Part shown: positions 40,131 to 51,200 of the stretch, piece by piece
Position numbering within the stretch: position 1 is the first letter of the stretch
How the letters are laid out: each line of letters begins with the position of its first letter
Assembly: GCF_000688235.1 (NCBI RefSeq)
Contig: NZ_JHYO01000015.1
Coordinates: 45,595-109,594, forward strand
Reading direction: 5' to 3'
From: Terasakiella pusilla DSM 6293
GTDB taxonomy: Bacteria > Pseudomonadota > Alphaproteobacteria > Rhodospirillales > Terasakiellaceae
Length of the DNA: 64,000 nucleotides
The notes under the pieces: generated by a model
Database searches by the model: none
What the model saw: the letters and a program-made list of their open reading frames with translations, nothing else
Told to the model about the DNA's origin: nothing
Made by a program: the position numbers and the translations under genes

Positions 40131-41540
40131 ATGACACATATCCGCCCGGGCCTCTTTTTTGCCGCCACACTGCTTGCCAGCACCTCTGCGCTTAGTGAAA
40201 CCGCCCTTGATCAAAGCCATCAGAAAGACCTTGGCCTGACCATCTACCAAAACGGTCTGGGTTTTGTGCGCGACCAACGCGCGGTCAAACTGGACAAAGG
40301 CGTACAGGATATCGCCTTTGAAGATATCAGCGCGCAGCTCATCCCCGACAGCTTGCTGATCTCCGGCAATAACTTTGCCATCAAAGAACGTCGCTTTGCC
40401 TTTGATCTGCTGACACCGTCCGTGTTGGTGGAAAAGTCCCTCGGCAAGACCGTCACCTTCCGTAAAACCAATCCGGTGACCGGTAAGGATGAACTGATCC
40501 AAGCCAAAATCCTGTCCAACCAAGGCAGCCTGATCATTGAACGTGACGGTAAAATCGAAGTGGGTCAACCGGGTAACCTTGTGCTCGACCAACTGCCGGC
40601 AGGCCTGCGCGCCAAACCTTCTATGATGGCGGAAATCGAGGTCTTGAAAAAAGGCGATCTGGATCTGGCCTTGGGCTATCTCACCAGTGGTTTGAACTGG
40701 CATGCCTCCTACAGTGTGGAAGTTGCCCCCGATGGGAAATCCCTGTCCATGAAATCCTGGGCGAACCTGACCAACACCTCCGGTGTGGATTACCAAAACG
40801 CGACCCTGAACTTGGCCGCAGGTTCCATCAACCGTCAAGCAGCCCCTCGCGTCCAAATGATGCAAGCCAAAGGCGCGGTACAATCCATGGCCATGATGGA
40901 TAGCGTGCCGGAAACAATGGCCATGGCCCCGCAATCGCTTGGTGGCATTCACCTGTACCAACTGCCCAACAAAGTAAACCTCGCCCAAAAAGAAACCAAA
41001 CAAGTTGCCCTCAGCAAACCCGTGACCTTTAAAAGCGAGCGCGTGTTGGTCAAACGTTTTGGCCCCGTCTACGGCGCCCTTAACCACCAATCCGAAACAC
41101 CGGTTCACCCTGATATCGAACTGTCTTTCGAAAATACCACAGGCCAGCCCCTGCCAAATGGACTGGCGCGTCTCTATCGCAAAGACAACCAAGGCAATCT
41201 GCAATTCATCGGGGAAGATAACCTGAACCAAACGCCTAAAAATGCCGTGGCCAAACTGCATCCGGGCCAAAGCTTTGACGTGACCTTAAAACGCACGCAA
41301 ACAGACTTTGACGTAGACGGCAAAGACCGTTTCAACGCGGCTTACGAAATCGTCATCAAAAATGCCAAAGCCAACGCGGAAACAGTACGTATTGAAGAAA
41401 CATTCCCCGGTGAATGGAAACTGGAAAAATCCAGCCACAAACTGTCCGAAAGCCAAGGTCAACGCGCCATCTGGGAAATTGATGTCCCGGCAAATGGCGA
41501 GACAAAGCTGACCTACCGGATCAACGTACAGACACGATAG
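40131..41540 (+). CDS. Secreted DUF4139 domain protein
   Basis: A 469-residue protein with a signal peptide (about residues 1-22, ALS-E). The C-terminal half matches the beta-sandwich DUF4139 domain (GDLDLALGYLTSGLNWHASYSVEV ... ANLTNTSGVDYQNATLNLAAG). The function of the family is unknown; it is periplasmic or surface-located. It is monocistronic, ended by a strong terminator. A Met/Ala-rich insert (about residues 240-265) is probably a flexible loop. Confidence 0.85.
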   Translation: MTHIRPGLFFAATLLASTSALSETALDQSHQKDLGLTIYQNGLGFVRDQRAVKLDKGVQDIAFEDISAQLIPDSLLISGNNFAIKERRFAFDLLTPSVLVEKSLGKTVTFRKTNPVTGKDELIQAKILSNQGSLIIERDGKIEVGQPGNLVLDQLPAGLRAKPSMMAEIEVLKKGDLDLALGYLTSGLNWHASYSVEVAPDGKSLSMKSWANLTNTSGVDYQNATLNLAAGSINRQAAPRVQMMQAKGAVQSMAMMDSVPETMAMAPQSLGGIHLYQLPNKVNLAQKETKQVALSKPVTFKSERVLVKRFGPVYGALNHQSETPVHPDIELSFENTTGQPLPNGLARLYRKDNQGNLQFIGEDNLNQTPKNAVAKLHPGQSFDVTLKRTQTDFDVDGKDRFNAAYEIVIKNAKANAETVRIEETFPGEWKLEKSSHKLSESQGQRAIWEIDVPANGETKLTYRINVQTR

Positions 41541-41562
41541 ACCCAGACTCCACAGCATATTG

Positions 41563-41600
41563 AAAAGCCTTTGATCCCGTCTGTGATCAAAGGCTTTTTT
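41563..41600. terminator. Bidirectional terminator after the DUF4139 gene
   Basis: Perfect 14-bp arms AAAAGCCTTTGATC (41563-41576) and GATCAAAGGCTTTT (41585-41598), followed by a T run, between convergent genes. Confidence 0.92.
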
Positions 41601-41602
41601 TG

Positions 41603-42991
41603 TTAAGCCATCATCGGCAAACTCAGCCGAAAGCAGGTGCCCTTTTCACCGGTATGGATCAGGGTTAAATCCCCATCATGGGCGCGCAAGATATCCCGCG
41701 CGATGACCAACCCCAGCCCCGTGCCCCCCCGTCGGGCGGACCCATCAAACGGCTTAAACAGGTTATCGCGTGCTTTTTGCGGCAGGCCGGGCCCGTCATC
41801 GACGATATCAATCTGGCAGACGCCCATCGTTTCGTCCTGTGTCAAAGACACTTCAACCTTGCTTGCCCCCATCTGAATGGCATTGCGCACGAGATTCGCC
41901 ATGACACGACGCAACTGGGTGACATCGCCTTCCACCTCCGCCAAATCATCGACCTGATTAACCAACTCACAATCACGATCCATCAAGTCTTCCAGATGGC
42001 AAGATACTTCGTCCACCAGATCACGCATGTAAAACAGCTCTTTTTCCACATGCGGTGTACTGTCGGAAACGTAGTTCATGGTTTGAGAGCATAAATCAAT
42101 GGCTTGATCTACTGTATGGGACAGTTGCGGGGCGAGTTTACGCACTTTTTCGTCACTACTTCCCGCCAACTGGTCCGAAATAAGCATGCTTTTTGCCAAA
42201 CTATTGCGCAAATCATGATTTATTTTCGCTGCTGCCACCCCAATGGCTGCTAACCTGTCTTTTTGGCGCAACATCTTACGCAGTTCGCCCTGCATTGACA
42301 GCAGCTCATCTTCCGCAAGGCCGATTTCGTCGCGCCGACCAGACGGCACAATGGTTGAGCAATCGTCTTCAGGGTGGGTTCGAAAATCCGCCATATTTTT
42401 AACCAAACGTCGCACAGGCCGGACCATCAACCAATGCAGGCTGACGTAAATCAGCACCGCCGTCATCAACGAAATCACCAAAGACAGGTTCAAAATCCGT
42501 TTGGAATAGTCCAGCATTTCCATGCGCAACGGGGCTTCATCCAGAATCACTTCAATGCGGACTGCCTCATCGCGCGGACTTGGCCCCATGACCCGCATGA
42601 CCCGATTAGTCTCCTGCCCCATGGTTTCAAAGGCATGCCAAATCAACGCCCCCCACTTTTCCTCACTGATCTTTACGTCAAGATCGGTTTGGGGCGGCAT
42701 ATCACTGGACAAGGCCAACATGCGCCGATCTTCCTCAACCAGCACCACGCCATAGGCTTTGGCATGGGCAAGAAGACGGTCTTCCAGTTCCTTATCCACC
42801 ATATGATCCGGCGCAGCTTCCAGCGCCAACGCCGCCAAATGCGCCGTTTCCATATGATCTTCCAGATAAACCTGACGATAGCGCGCGATCGACGGCACAT
42901 AGATAAAGGCTTCTGCCAACAGGACGAATATCACTGTCAGGATCAACAGTCGCACCGACAAGCCGACCCGTATATCGCCCATAGACTTCAT
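41603..42991 (-). CDS. Membrane sensor histidine kinase
   Basis: A 462-residue kinase. The start MKSMGDIRV has GAGGTAAC upstream and lies 7 bases after the oxidoreductase stop. Two membrane helices (about 13-35 and 168-187) enclose a periplasmic sensor domain of about 130 residues; a HAMP region follows, then the phospho-acceptor His259 in KINHDLRNSL and the ATP-binding N, G1 and G2 boxes (NLVRNAIQM, DDGPGLP, GTGLGLVIA). No response regulator is adjacent. Its place in an operon with a flavin oxidoreductase and a TVP38 protein is unusual. Confidence 0.9.
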   Translation of the reverse strand: MKSMGDIRVGLSVRLLILTVIFVLLAEAFIYVPSIARYRQVYLEDHMETAHLAALALEAAPDHMVDKELEDRLLAHAKAYGVVLVEEDRRMLALSSDMPPQTDLDVKISEEKWGALIWHAFETMGQETNRVMRVMGPSPRDEAVRIEVILDEAPLRMEMLDYSKRILNLSLVISLMTAVLIYVSLHWLMVRPVRRLVKNMADFRTHPEDDCSTIVPSGRRDEIGLAEDELLSMQGELRKMLRQKDRLAAIGVAAAKINHDLRNSLAKSMLISDQLAGSSDEKVRKLAPQLSHTVDQAIDLCSQTMNYVSDSTPHVEKELFYMRDLVDEVSCHLEDLMDRDCELVNQVDDLAEVEGDVTQLRRVMANLVRNAIQMGASKVEVSLTQDETMGVCQIDIVDDGPGLPQKARDNLFKPFDGSARRGGTGLGLVIARDILRAHDGDLTLIHTGEKGTCFRLSLPMMA

Positions 42992-42998
42992 CGTTACC

Positions 42999-44423
42999 TC
43001 ATCCAAATTTCAGCAGGAAACGCACCAGCTTCTTGGTCTTTTCACTAAACAAAGACGGGGTAAAAAACGATCCTGCCGCCCGCTTGGACACTTCGCCCAA
43101 GGTCGGATAAGGCGCAATCATCGAGGCCATATCCCCGATCTTTAATTTTTTCGTGATCGCCAAGGTCCAGACGCCAATCAGTTCCCCCGCATGGGCACCA
43201 ACAATCGCCGCCCCCAAAATCTTTCCTTTGGGCGTTGTAATCACCTTGATCAGTCCATCTGTCACGCGTTCCGCACGGGCGCGATCATTCTCTGAAAAGG
43301 GCCATCGCAAAATGCGGATCTCGCCATGGGCTTTGCGCGCCGCTTCTTCGTTCAGCCCCACACTCGCCAATTCAGGGGCGCAATAGGTCACCCACGGCAA
43401 GGCGCTGTAATCCGCCTTTGCAGGCAGTTTAAACAATGCGTTTTTAATCACCACGCCCGCATCATATCCCGCCTTGTGAGTAAACTGGAACCCGCCAGCC
43501 ACATCCCCGATGGCAAAAATCTTTTTATTGGTCGTGCGCAAACGACCGTCCACTTTGATCCCACGGTCATCAAAACCAACCTGCGCCGCCTTTAACGCCA
43601 TCCCGTCCACATTGACCTGACGTCCTGTTGCAATCAACAGGTGCGATCCCGTGATCACCTCTTCAGCCCCGTCGCGATCAATCGTCACCGATACGCCTTC
43701 TGACGATTTTTCAACAGAGACAACTTTAACCCCTTCGTGCAGGTTCACCCCTTCAGATTGAAGGCGCAGGCGCACGATATCCACCAGTTCAGGATCATCT
43801 TTCGGCATAATCGATGCCATCTCAAGGACGCTCACCTCCGCGCCCAAATGACGATGGGCCTGTGCCAACTCAATCCCGATGGGACCGCCGCCAATGACGA
43901 TCAAATGTTGTGGGGTGTCCGTCAGATCAAAGATCGTCTCATTCGTGTAAAAAGGCGTTTCTGTCAGCCCCTCAATCGGCGGGATCATCGCGCGTGATCC
44001 CGTGGCAATCACAAAGCGTTTGGCTTGCACGCGCGTGCCATCTACCTCAATTTCCTGTGGGCTGGTAAAGACCGCTGCGCCTTTTAAGACGCGCACGCCC
44101 AATCCTTCAAATCGCGCCACACTATCATGGGGTTCGATCCCGGCAATGACACCTTTAACATGATCATGCACGGCTTGATGGGTAATCCCGTTTAAAGTCA
44201 CATCAATCCCAAAGGCACCCGCATCACGCACCGCTTGGGCGGCATGTCCGGCTGCCAACAACGCTTTCGAGGGGACACAGCCATAGTTCAGGCAGTCTCC
44301 GCCCATTTTATCTTTTTCCACAAGGACCACATCGGCCCCCATCTGGGATGCACCAGCCGCCACCGACAACCCGCCGGACCCACCACCGATTACGCAAATG
44401 TCCGTCTTAATAATCTCGCTCAC
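42999..44423 (-). CDS. Pyridine nucleotide-disulfide oxidoreductase, mercuric reductase-like
   Basis: A 474-residue flavoprotein related to dihydrolipoyl dehydrogenase and MerA. FAD motif VIGGGSGGLS (11-20), active disulfide GGDCLNYGC (Cys44, Cys49) and NAD motif IGGGPIGIE are intact. It lacks the N-terminal HMA domain and the C-terminal Cys pair of true MerA, so mercury reduction is unlikely. It overlaps the TVP38 gene by 4 nt (ATGA), a pairing seen in many bacteria. The substrate is unknown. Confidence 0.85.
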   Translation of the reverse strand: MSEIIKTDICVIGGGSGGLSVAAGASQMGADVVLVEKDKMGGDCLNYGCVPSKALLAAGHAAQAVRDAGAFGIDVTLNGITHQAVHDHVKGVIAGIEPHDSVARFEGLGVRVLKGAAVFTSPQEIEVDGTRVQAKRFVIATGSRAMIPPIEGLTETPFYTNETIFDLTDTPQHLIVIGGGPIGIELAQAHRHLGAEVSVLEMASIMPKDDPELVDIVRLRLQSEGVNLHEGVKVVSVEKSSEGVSVTIDRDGAEEVITGSHLLIATGRQVNVDGMALKAAQVGFDDRGIKVDGRLRTTNKKIFAIGDVAGGFQFTHKAGYDAGVVIKNALFKLPAKADYSALPWVTYCAPELASVGLNEEAARKAHGEIRILRWPFSENDRARAERVTDGLIKVITTPKGKILGAAIVGAHAGELIGVWTLAITKKLKIGDMASMIAPYPTLGEVSKRAAGSFFTPSLFSEKTKKLVRFLLKFG

Positions 44424-45166
44424 GCCTTCCCCCGTTGCTTCATTTTTTTATAGAGTACAGGAACCATCGCCAACAGCGCCAGCCCAATAATCGGCGCGAT
44501 GACCTCAGGGCTAAAGATAACCCCCAAGTCCGGTGTTCGCCCCTCATCAAAGACCGCGCCCAAGCCGCTGCCGACACTGGCATAAACAAACGCACCGGGG
44601 ATGATCCCGACAAAGGTGCCGATGGTGTAAGTGCTTAACTTCACGCCCAACAGGGCAGGCACCAAATTGACCAACCAAAAGGGAAAGATCGGCACCAGAC
44701 GCAGGACCAGCATGTAACTGAGCGCATCTTCCTGAAAACCTTTTTCCATCTTCACCAAAGCCTTGCCCACTCTGGCATGGAAAAAATCATAGAGCGCATA
44801 GCGGGCCAGCAGAAAAATCCCGACCGCCCCTGCTGTTGCCCCCACCACAATGTAAGCCGTTGCTTCCACCGTACCGAACAGAAAGCCCCCGGTTAAGGAC
44901 AGCCAGACGGCACCGGGCAGGGAAAACATCACCGCCACATGATAGGCCAGCACAAACCCAAGAACCGCCAGCAGATAATGGTCTGTCGTCCACGCCAAGA
45001 TATCCTGTCGATTATCGCGCAAGGTTTCAAAGGAAAGATAATCCGCCCCGCCCAGCACGAAAAACGCCATCACCCCGCCCGCCAAGATCAGCAGGGGCAG
45101 CAGATGGATTTTCTTTTTCGACTTCGTTGCGGGCGTTTGGGTCATGTCATTTGGTGCAGTCATCAA
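44420..45166 (-). CDS. TVP38/TMEM64 (DedA-like) membrane protein
   Basis: A 248-residue membrane protein with about six helices. The VMFSLPGAVWLSLTGGFLFG motif and the RLVPIFPFWLVNLVPALLGV motif with its conserved Arg and Pro residues define the SNARE-associated/DedA superfamily (VTT domain), whose members move or flip lipids or lipid carriers. It leads an operon with the disulfide oxidoreductase and a histidine kinase, and is divergent from addB. Confidence 0.88.
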   Translation of the reverse strand: MMTAPNDMTQTPATKSKKKIHLLPLLILAGGVMAFFVLGGADYLSFETLRDNRQDILAWTTDHYLLAVLGFVLAYHVAVMFSLPGAVWLSLTGGFLFGTVEATAYIVVGATAGAVGIFLLARYALYDFFHARVGKALVKMEKGFQEDALSYMLVLRLVPIFPFWLVNLVPALLGVKLSTYTIGTFVGIIPGAFVYASVGSGLGAVFDEGRTPDLGVIFSPEVIAPIIGLALLAMVPVLYKKMKQRGKA

Positions 45167-45296
45167 GGTCAGCCAGTATTCGATTAACAGTTCCCTCTAT
45201 TCTAACGGGCTTTGTCATTCGTTCTAGTCACGCTTGCGTGAACAGGATGTGAAATTGCCCCTAGACCGCCGTTTCCTTTCCCATTACAAACGTTTC

Positions 45297-48200
45297 ATGA
45301 TGAATCGTGCGCCTCATGTTTACAGTATTTCACCCAATGTGTCCTTCGCGGATGCGTTGGCCCACGGCATTATGGCAGAGTTTGGGGAACGACCGGAACA
45401 ACTCTCCAGCGTGACGCTTTTGCTGCCGACCCGACGGGCATGCCGAACCGTGCGCGATGCGTTTTTGCGCCATTCCATGGGCAAGCCGTTGCTGTTGCCG
45501 CGCATGCACCCCTTGGGCGATCTGGATGAAGATGAACTGGCGCTGACCGGATGGAAAGATATCGGCGGGATCAACGCGATCAAACCCGCCATTTCCCCGT
45601 TGCGCCGTCAGCTTTTGCTCACCCGCCTGATCCTGAGCTTTGAAGAAGGTAAAACCACCGCCGACCAAGCCGCCCAATTGGCAGGGGAACTGGCGGGCCT
45701 GCTGGATCAAGTCCATACGGAAGGCTTGGCCTTTCACGATCTCAAGACCCTTGTGCCGGAAAATTACGCCGAACATTGGAACATCACGCTGGATTTCTTA
45801 AAAATCCTGACCGACCACTGGCCCGTCATTCTAGAAAGTGAAGGCGTGATCGATCCGGCTGATCGGCGTAACCGCCTGCTGGACGCCCAACGCCGCGTCT
45901 GGGAAGAAACCCCGCCGCAAGGCCCCATCATTGCCGCGGGCTCCACCGCCAGTATCCCTGCTGTCGGGGCCTTGTTGGCCTGTATCGCGCGCCTGCCTCA
46001 GGGCCGTGTGGTCCTGCCGGGCCTAGATCGTTTCATGGCAAGCGATGACTGGGCCAACCTTGAAGCGACCCACCCGCAATATGGTCTTAAACAACTGCTG
46101 GACCGCCTGCGCATGGCCCCCGATGAAGTGCTGGATTGGGACTGCGATGGCATTGAAGGCTCCCACCCTGTGCGCGCAAAACTGCTGTCTGAAGCCATGT
46201 TGCCCGCCAAGACAACGGATAAATGGCGAACGCTGGATCATCCGGTCGCAAACGTGCTGGACGGTGTGGAGCGCGTCGATTGCCCCACCCCGTTTGAAGA
46301 AGCGGGCGCGATTGCCCTGATGCTGCGCCGCGAACTGTCTTATCCCGGACAGACCGCCGCCCTTGTCACCCCTGATCGAAACCTCGCACGCCGCGTGGCG
46401 TCTGAGCTACGCCGCTGGGGGATCGAGATTGACGATTCTGCCGGTACACCGTTACAGCATAGCCCAAGCGGCACATACCTACGCCTGCTCGCGCAATGTG
46501 TCGCGGAAGATTTCGCCCCCATCCCCTTTCTGGCGCTGTGTAAGCATCCGTTAAGTGCGGCAGGTCAAAACCCCATGGTCTTTCGCCGTCTGGTGCGCCA
46601 ACTGGAACTACGCATTTTGCGGGGTCCGCGCCCCGGTGTTGGACTGGACGGCATGCGCCATGCCCTTGATCGGCGCGAGGCTGACTGGCGCAAACGTACT
46701 AGCCGCCTGAGCACCACGCAAAAAAAGACCCTGTCTGATCTACGCAGTCTCTTAGACCAGATCGAAGAAGCCCTGCATCCACTGATCAAAGTCATGAAGC
46801 GGCGCAAGACCGACCTGATCAAACTACTGGAAGCCCACGTCAAAGCCGCAGAAGCCTTTGCCACGACTGAATTGGACAGTGGCGTCCAGCGCCTCTGGGC
46901 CGGTGAAGCAGGCGATTGCGCGGCAGACTTTATCTCCGAACTGCGCGAGGCCACCGGCGGATTTGGGGAACTTAGCCCCGATGATTACCCCGCTCTGTTT
47001 GATGCGCTGATGAGTGGCAAGGCCGTGCGCCCGCGCTTTGGCGCCCATCCGCGTCTTGCCATCCTTGGTCTGTTTGAAGCACGTTTGCAAACGGCTGACC
47101 TGATCGTCTTGGGTGGACTGAACGAAGGTACATGGCCGCCGGATGTCAGCGCAAACCCGTGGATGAGCCGCCCGATGATGCGCGATTTCGGCTTGCCCCA
47201 GCCGGAATTTTTGATCGGCCAAACCGCCCATGACTTTACCCAAAACTTTTGCGCCCCGCGCGTAATCATCACCCGATCCGACCGTGTGGACGGCACCCCG
47301 ACCGTACGCTCACGCTGGCTACGACGCCTGGAAAATCGCCTGTCCGGCACAGACGTTGCTGCGCAGTTTAGCGGCCACAGCGGGTGGCTCAACTGGCAAG
47401 CCGCGCTTGATTATGTCGCCAAAATTCAGGCCGTCAGCCCGCCTGCCCCGCGCCCGCCTGTGTCTGCACGCCCCCGCGAGATGTATGTCACAAGTGTTGA
47501 ACAGTGGATGCGCGACCCGTATGGCCTCTATGCCAAAATGATCCTGAATATCAGGGCATTAGATGATATTGACGCGGACCCTAACGCCGCCGATTATGGT
47601 AATATTATCCATGAATCATTAGAAATATTTATGGAAAAATACCCCAAAGACCTACCTGATAACGCCGATCGTGAACTGCGCGCGATTGGGCGTGACGTGT
47701 TTGGCACCGAACTGGATAACCCCGGCATTTGGGCCTTTTGGTGGCCGCGCTTTGAACGTATCTGCGACTGGTTTATTGAACAGGAACAGAGCCGCCGCGC
47801 CCTAATCGCCAAAAGCTATACCGAACTGGAAGGCAGCATCACTTTTGACGGGCCTGCCGGTCCCTTTAAGATCGCGGCCAAGGCTGATCGCATGGACCTG
47901 TTTAAAGATGGTGAACTATCGATCATCGACTACAAAACCGGCACACCGCCCAGTAAAAAAGAGGTTGAGGCCGGCTTTGCCCCGCAGTTGCCCCTTGAAG
48001 CAGCAATTGCCATGCAAGGTGGCTTTACCCAATTTGGCCCGCGCACAGTAAAAGAGCTGGAATTTTGGCGTCTGCGCGGCGCACAAGTGGCAGGGGAACG
48101 TAAACCCGCCACCGACAACCCCGCCCAAACGGCGGAAGAAGCCTTGGAAGGCTTAAAAGGCTTGGTCGGTGCCTATGACCATGTGGAAGCCCCCTACGGG

Positions 48201-48299
48201 TCACGCCCCAACCCCGAACATGCGCCCAAATATTCGGATTATGAACATCTGGCCCGCGTCAAAGAATGGTCAACCGCTGCGCCGGGAGAGGACGAATGA
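45297..48299 (+). CDS. addB: Double-strand break repair protein AddB
   Basis: A 1000-residue subunit of the AddAB helicase-nuclease, the alphaproteobacterial counterpart of RecBCD. The start MMNRAPHVYSISPN is chosen by likeness to the family; the ribosome site is weak and a TTG at 45234 is an alternative. The N-terminal part is a degenerate UvrD-type helicase fold; the C-terminus carries a PD-(D/E)XK nuclease with AAKADRMD and IIDYKTG. Its stop overlaps addA by 4 nt. Confidence 0.93.
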   Translation: MMNRAPHVYSISPNVSFADALAHGIMAEFGERPEQLSSVTLLLPTRRACRTVRDAFLRHSMGKPLLLPRMHPLGDLDEDELALTGWKDIGGINAIKPAISPLRRQLLLTRLILSFEEGKTTADQAAQLAGELAGLLDQVHTEGLAFHDLKTLVPENYAEHWNITLDFLKILTDHWPVILESEGVIDPADRRNRLLDAQRRVWEETPPQGPIIAAGSTASIPAVGALLACIARLPQGRVVLPGLDRFMASDDWANLEATHPQYGLKQLLDRLRMAPDEVLDWDCDGIEGSHPVRAKLLSEAMLPAKTTDKWRTLDHPVANVLDGVERVDCPTPFEEAGAIALMLRRELSYPGQTAALVTPDRNLARRVASELRRWGIEIDDSAGTPLQHSPSGTYLRLLAQCVAEDFAPIPFLALCKHPLSAAGQNPMVFRRLVRQLELRILRGPRPGVGLDGMRHALDRREADWRKRTSRLSTTQKKTLSDLRSLLDQIEEALHPLIKVMKRRKTDLIKLLEAHVKAAEAFATTELDSGVQRLWAGEAGDCAADFISELREATGGFGELSPDDYPALFDALMSGKAVRPRFGAHPRLAILGLFEARLQTADLIVLGGLNEGTWPPDVSANPWMSRPMMRDFGLPQPEFLIGQTAHDFTQNFCAPRVIITRSDRVDGTPTVRSRWLRRLENRLSGTDVAAQFSGHSGWLNWQAALDYVAKIQAVSPPAPRPPVSARPREMYVTSVEQWMRDPYGLYAKMILNIRALDDIDADPNAADYGNIIHESLEIFMEKYPKDLPDNADRELRAIGRDVFGTELDNPGIWAFWWPRFERICDWFIEQEQSRRALIAKSYTELEGSITFDGPAGPFKIAAKADRMDLFKDGELSIIDYKTGTPPSKKEVEAGFAPQLPLEAAIAMQGGFTQFGPRTVKELEFWRLRGAQVAGERKPATDNPAQTAEEALEGLKGLVGAYDHVEAPYGSRPNPEHAPKYSDYEHLARVKEWSTAAPGEDE

Positions 48300-51200
48300 C
48301 CCAATTTCTTGATCCCAACATCGTCCAGCGCCAAGCGTCTGACCCCAAGGCATCGGTCTGGGTGGCGGCAAATGCCGGGACAGGTAAAACCAAGGTTTTA
48401 ACAGATCGCGTGCTGTCCCTCATGGTGACAGGCACCCATCCGCAACATATCCTGTGTCTGACCTTTACAAAGGCAGCGGCTGCGGAGATGGCAAACCGGA
48501 TTGCGGACAAGCTGGGGCAATGGTCCATCATGGAAGACCAAAGCCTGGAAGACGCCTTGCACGACCTGTTGACCCGTCCGGCAAGCAAGGATGAATTTAT
48601 TCTGGCGCGCCAATTGTTCGCCCGTGTGCTCGACACCCCCGGTGGCTTGCAAATCCAGACCATCCACGCTTTTTGCCAATCCTTGCTGCGCCGCTTCCCC
48701 TTAGAAGCCGAACTGGCACCGCACTTTCAGGTGATGGACGAACGATCTGCCGCGGAATTGTTAAAAAAAGCGCAGGACGAAATTTTGATGGATGCGCGCT
48801 TGGGCCGCACGCCGGAACTGCATGACGCCTTGCGCGTTGTGACCGGACATATCCACGAAACCGCCTTCCCCGAACTGATGGGCGGTCTGGCATCTGAGCG
48901 CGGACGTCTGCGCCGCGTGCTGGATCATCATGGCGGTGTGCGCAAACTGGTCGCCCGCCTTGCCGACCTGATGGGCCTGCACCCCACAGATACACCTGAA
49001 ACAATCATTGAAAAGGCCTGCGAACAAGATAGTTTTGATGCCTTGGGCCTGCATGTGGCGGTTGAAGCCCTTTTTGAAGGCGGCAAAACCGATAAAGAAC
49101 GCGCGCAAACGCTGGCAACGTGGCTTAACAGTAAAAAAGCAGAACGCATCAGCGGGTTTGAGGACTACAGCAGCGCGTTTTTGAAGAAAACCGACAAAGA
49201 AATTAAGGCCACGCTCTACACCAAGGGCGTTGCCACTTCCGTCCCTGCCATCGTCGATATTATGCAGGTCGAGGCTGAACGGATTTATCGCACCCACGGG
49301 CGCATCCGCGCGGCTGTCACCTTGCAGACCACCAACGCCCTGTTGCGTATCGGCAAATGTTTGCTGGATGCCTATGATAAATATAAACGCGGCGCGGCCT
49401 TGCTGGATTATGACGATCTGATCCTAAAAACCCGTGACCTGTTGACCCACGACACCGTGCCGTGGGTACTTTATAAACTAGATGGCGGGATTGAACATGT
49501 TTTGGTTGATGAAGCCCAAGACACCAACCCCGATCAATGGCGCGTGATCGAAGCCCTGACCCAAGAATTTTTTGTCGGCACCGGCACCAAGGACGAAGAA
49601 GACGTGCGCACCATCTTTGCCGTCGGCGATGTGAAGCAATCCATTTACAGCTTCCAAGGTGCAGACCCGACCGAGTTTGAGCGGATGAAAAACCTGTTCG
49701 CCTCCCACGTCCCGCAAGCCCAGCAGGTCTGGCGTGAAGTGCCGATGACGGTGTCTTTTCGATCCACCCGCGCGGTGCTGCAAACCGTGGATGCCATCTT
49801 TAGCGACCCTGCCCTTGCCCAAGGGGTCGAGATCAACGACACCATCCGCCATGACGCATGGCGCGCCCAAGATGGCGGATTAGTCGAGGTCTGGCCCGCC
49901 ATCCGCCCCAGTGCGGCTGATCCCGGCACGGCGTGGAAACCCCCTGTGGAACGTCTACAGGTCGATAGCCCGCGCGCACGTTTAGCAAAACTTATAGCCA
50001 AGCGCATTCATAAGATGATTTTATCCAATGAAACGCTGGAGGCCAAGAACCGCCCCATTCAGGCAGGTGACGTCATGGTACTGGTGCGCAGGCGATCCGG
50101 CTTTGTCGAAGAACTGGTGCGTGCCTTAAAAGAACTGAATGTCCCTGTCGCTGGGGTGGACCGGATGGTCCTGAACGAACAAATGGCGGTCATGGATTTG
50201 GTCGCGCTTGGGCGATTTTTGCTGCAACCGGATGATGACCTTCAACTGGCCTGCGTGCTTAAGGGGCCGTTGCTAGGGATGACGGAAGAAGACCTGTTTG
50301 ACCTTGCCCATAAACGCAAAGGCAGCCTGTGGTCGGCCTTGCGTGATCGGGCAAAATCGGACCTGCGCTTCCATCAGGCCCATAATTACCTTGCCGACCT
50401 GATGGGCCGCACCGACTATGTACGCCCGTTTGAACTTTATACCTACATCCTGACCGCCCTTGAGGGACGCAAAAAGCTGATCTCCCGCCTGGGGGTGGAA
50501 GCTGATGATCCGTTAAACGAATTTCTTGATCTCGCGCTACAGTTTGAACGCAGCCACGCGCCGTCGCTGGAAGGCTTCCTTGCGTGGCTGGAAACGGGAG
50601 AAACCGAGGTCAAACGGGATTTGGAACAAGCCGACCAGAACGCGGTCCGGGTCATGACCGTACATGGCGCAAAGGGCTTGCAAGCGCCCATCGTCTTTAT
50701 GCCCGATACCATGCAAAGCCCATCCATGGGGCCAAAGATGTTCTGGCCGCGTGACCCCGATGATGGCGAAGAACTGTTCCTCTGGCCGCCCAAATCCGAA
50801 TATATGGAAGACCTGTCCAAGGCCGAGAAGGATCGCCTCAACCGCAAGCGTGATGAAGAATATCGCCGCTTGCTCTATGTGGCCCTCACCCGCGCAGAAG
50901 ACAGGCTCTATGTCTGTGGGTGGGAAACCAAAAAATCACCGCCTGAAAATTGCTGGTACAATATGATCAAAGGCGGTCTGGACGGTGTTGCAGACAAACT
51001 GAACGACCCCTTCCTCGACAGTTGTGAAGAAAGTGACGAGGATGAAATCCTGCGTCTGACCTGTGCACAGGAAAAATTGGTGGAGCCGGAAAGCGGCCCT
51101 GCACGATTGGAGCTGGAAAAGCTGCCCCTGCCCGACTGGGCCAAATCGCGCCCGGGCCAAGAACCGACCCCACCACGCCCGCTGGCTCCCTCGCGCCCAA

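Noticed and set aside
40044..41270. Open frame of 408 codons antisense to the DUF4139 gene
   Set aside because: His/Phe/Gln-rich shadow translation; the plus-strand gene has signal peptide, domain and terminator.
42999..44423. Mercuric reductase merA
   Set aside because: No HMA domain, no C-terminal vicinal cysteines and no other mer genes; the FAD/disulfide fold alone does not show mercury reduction.
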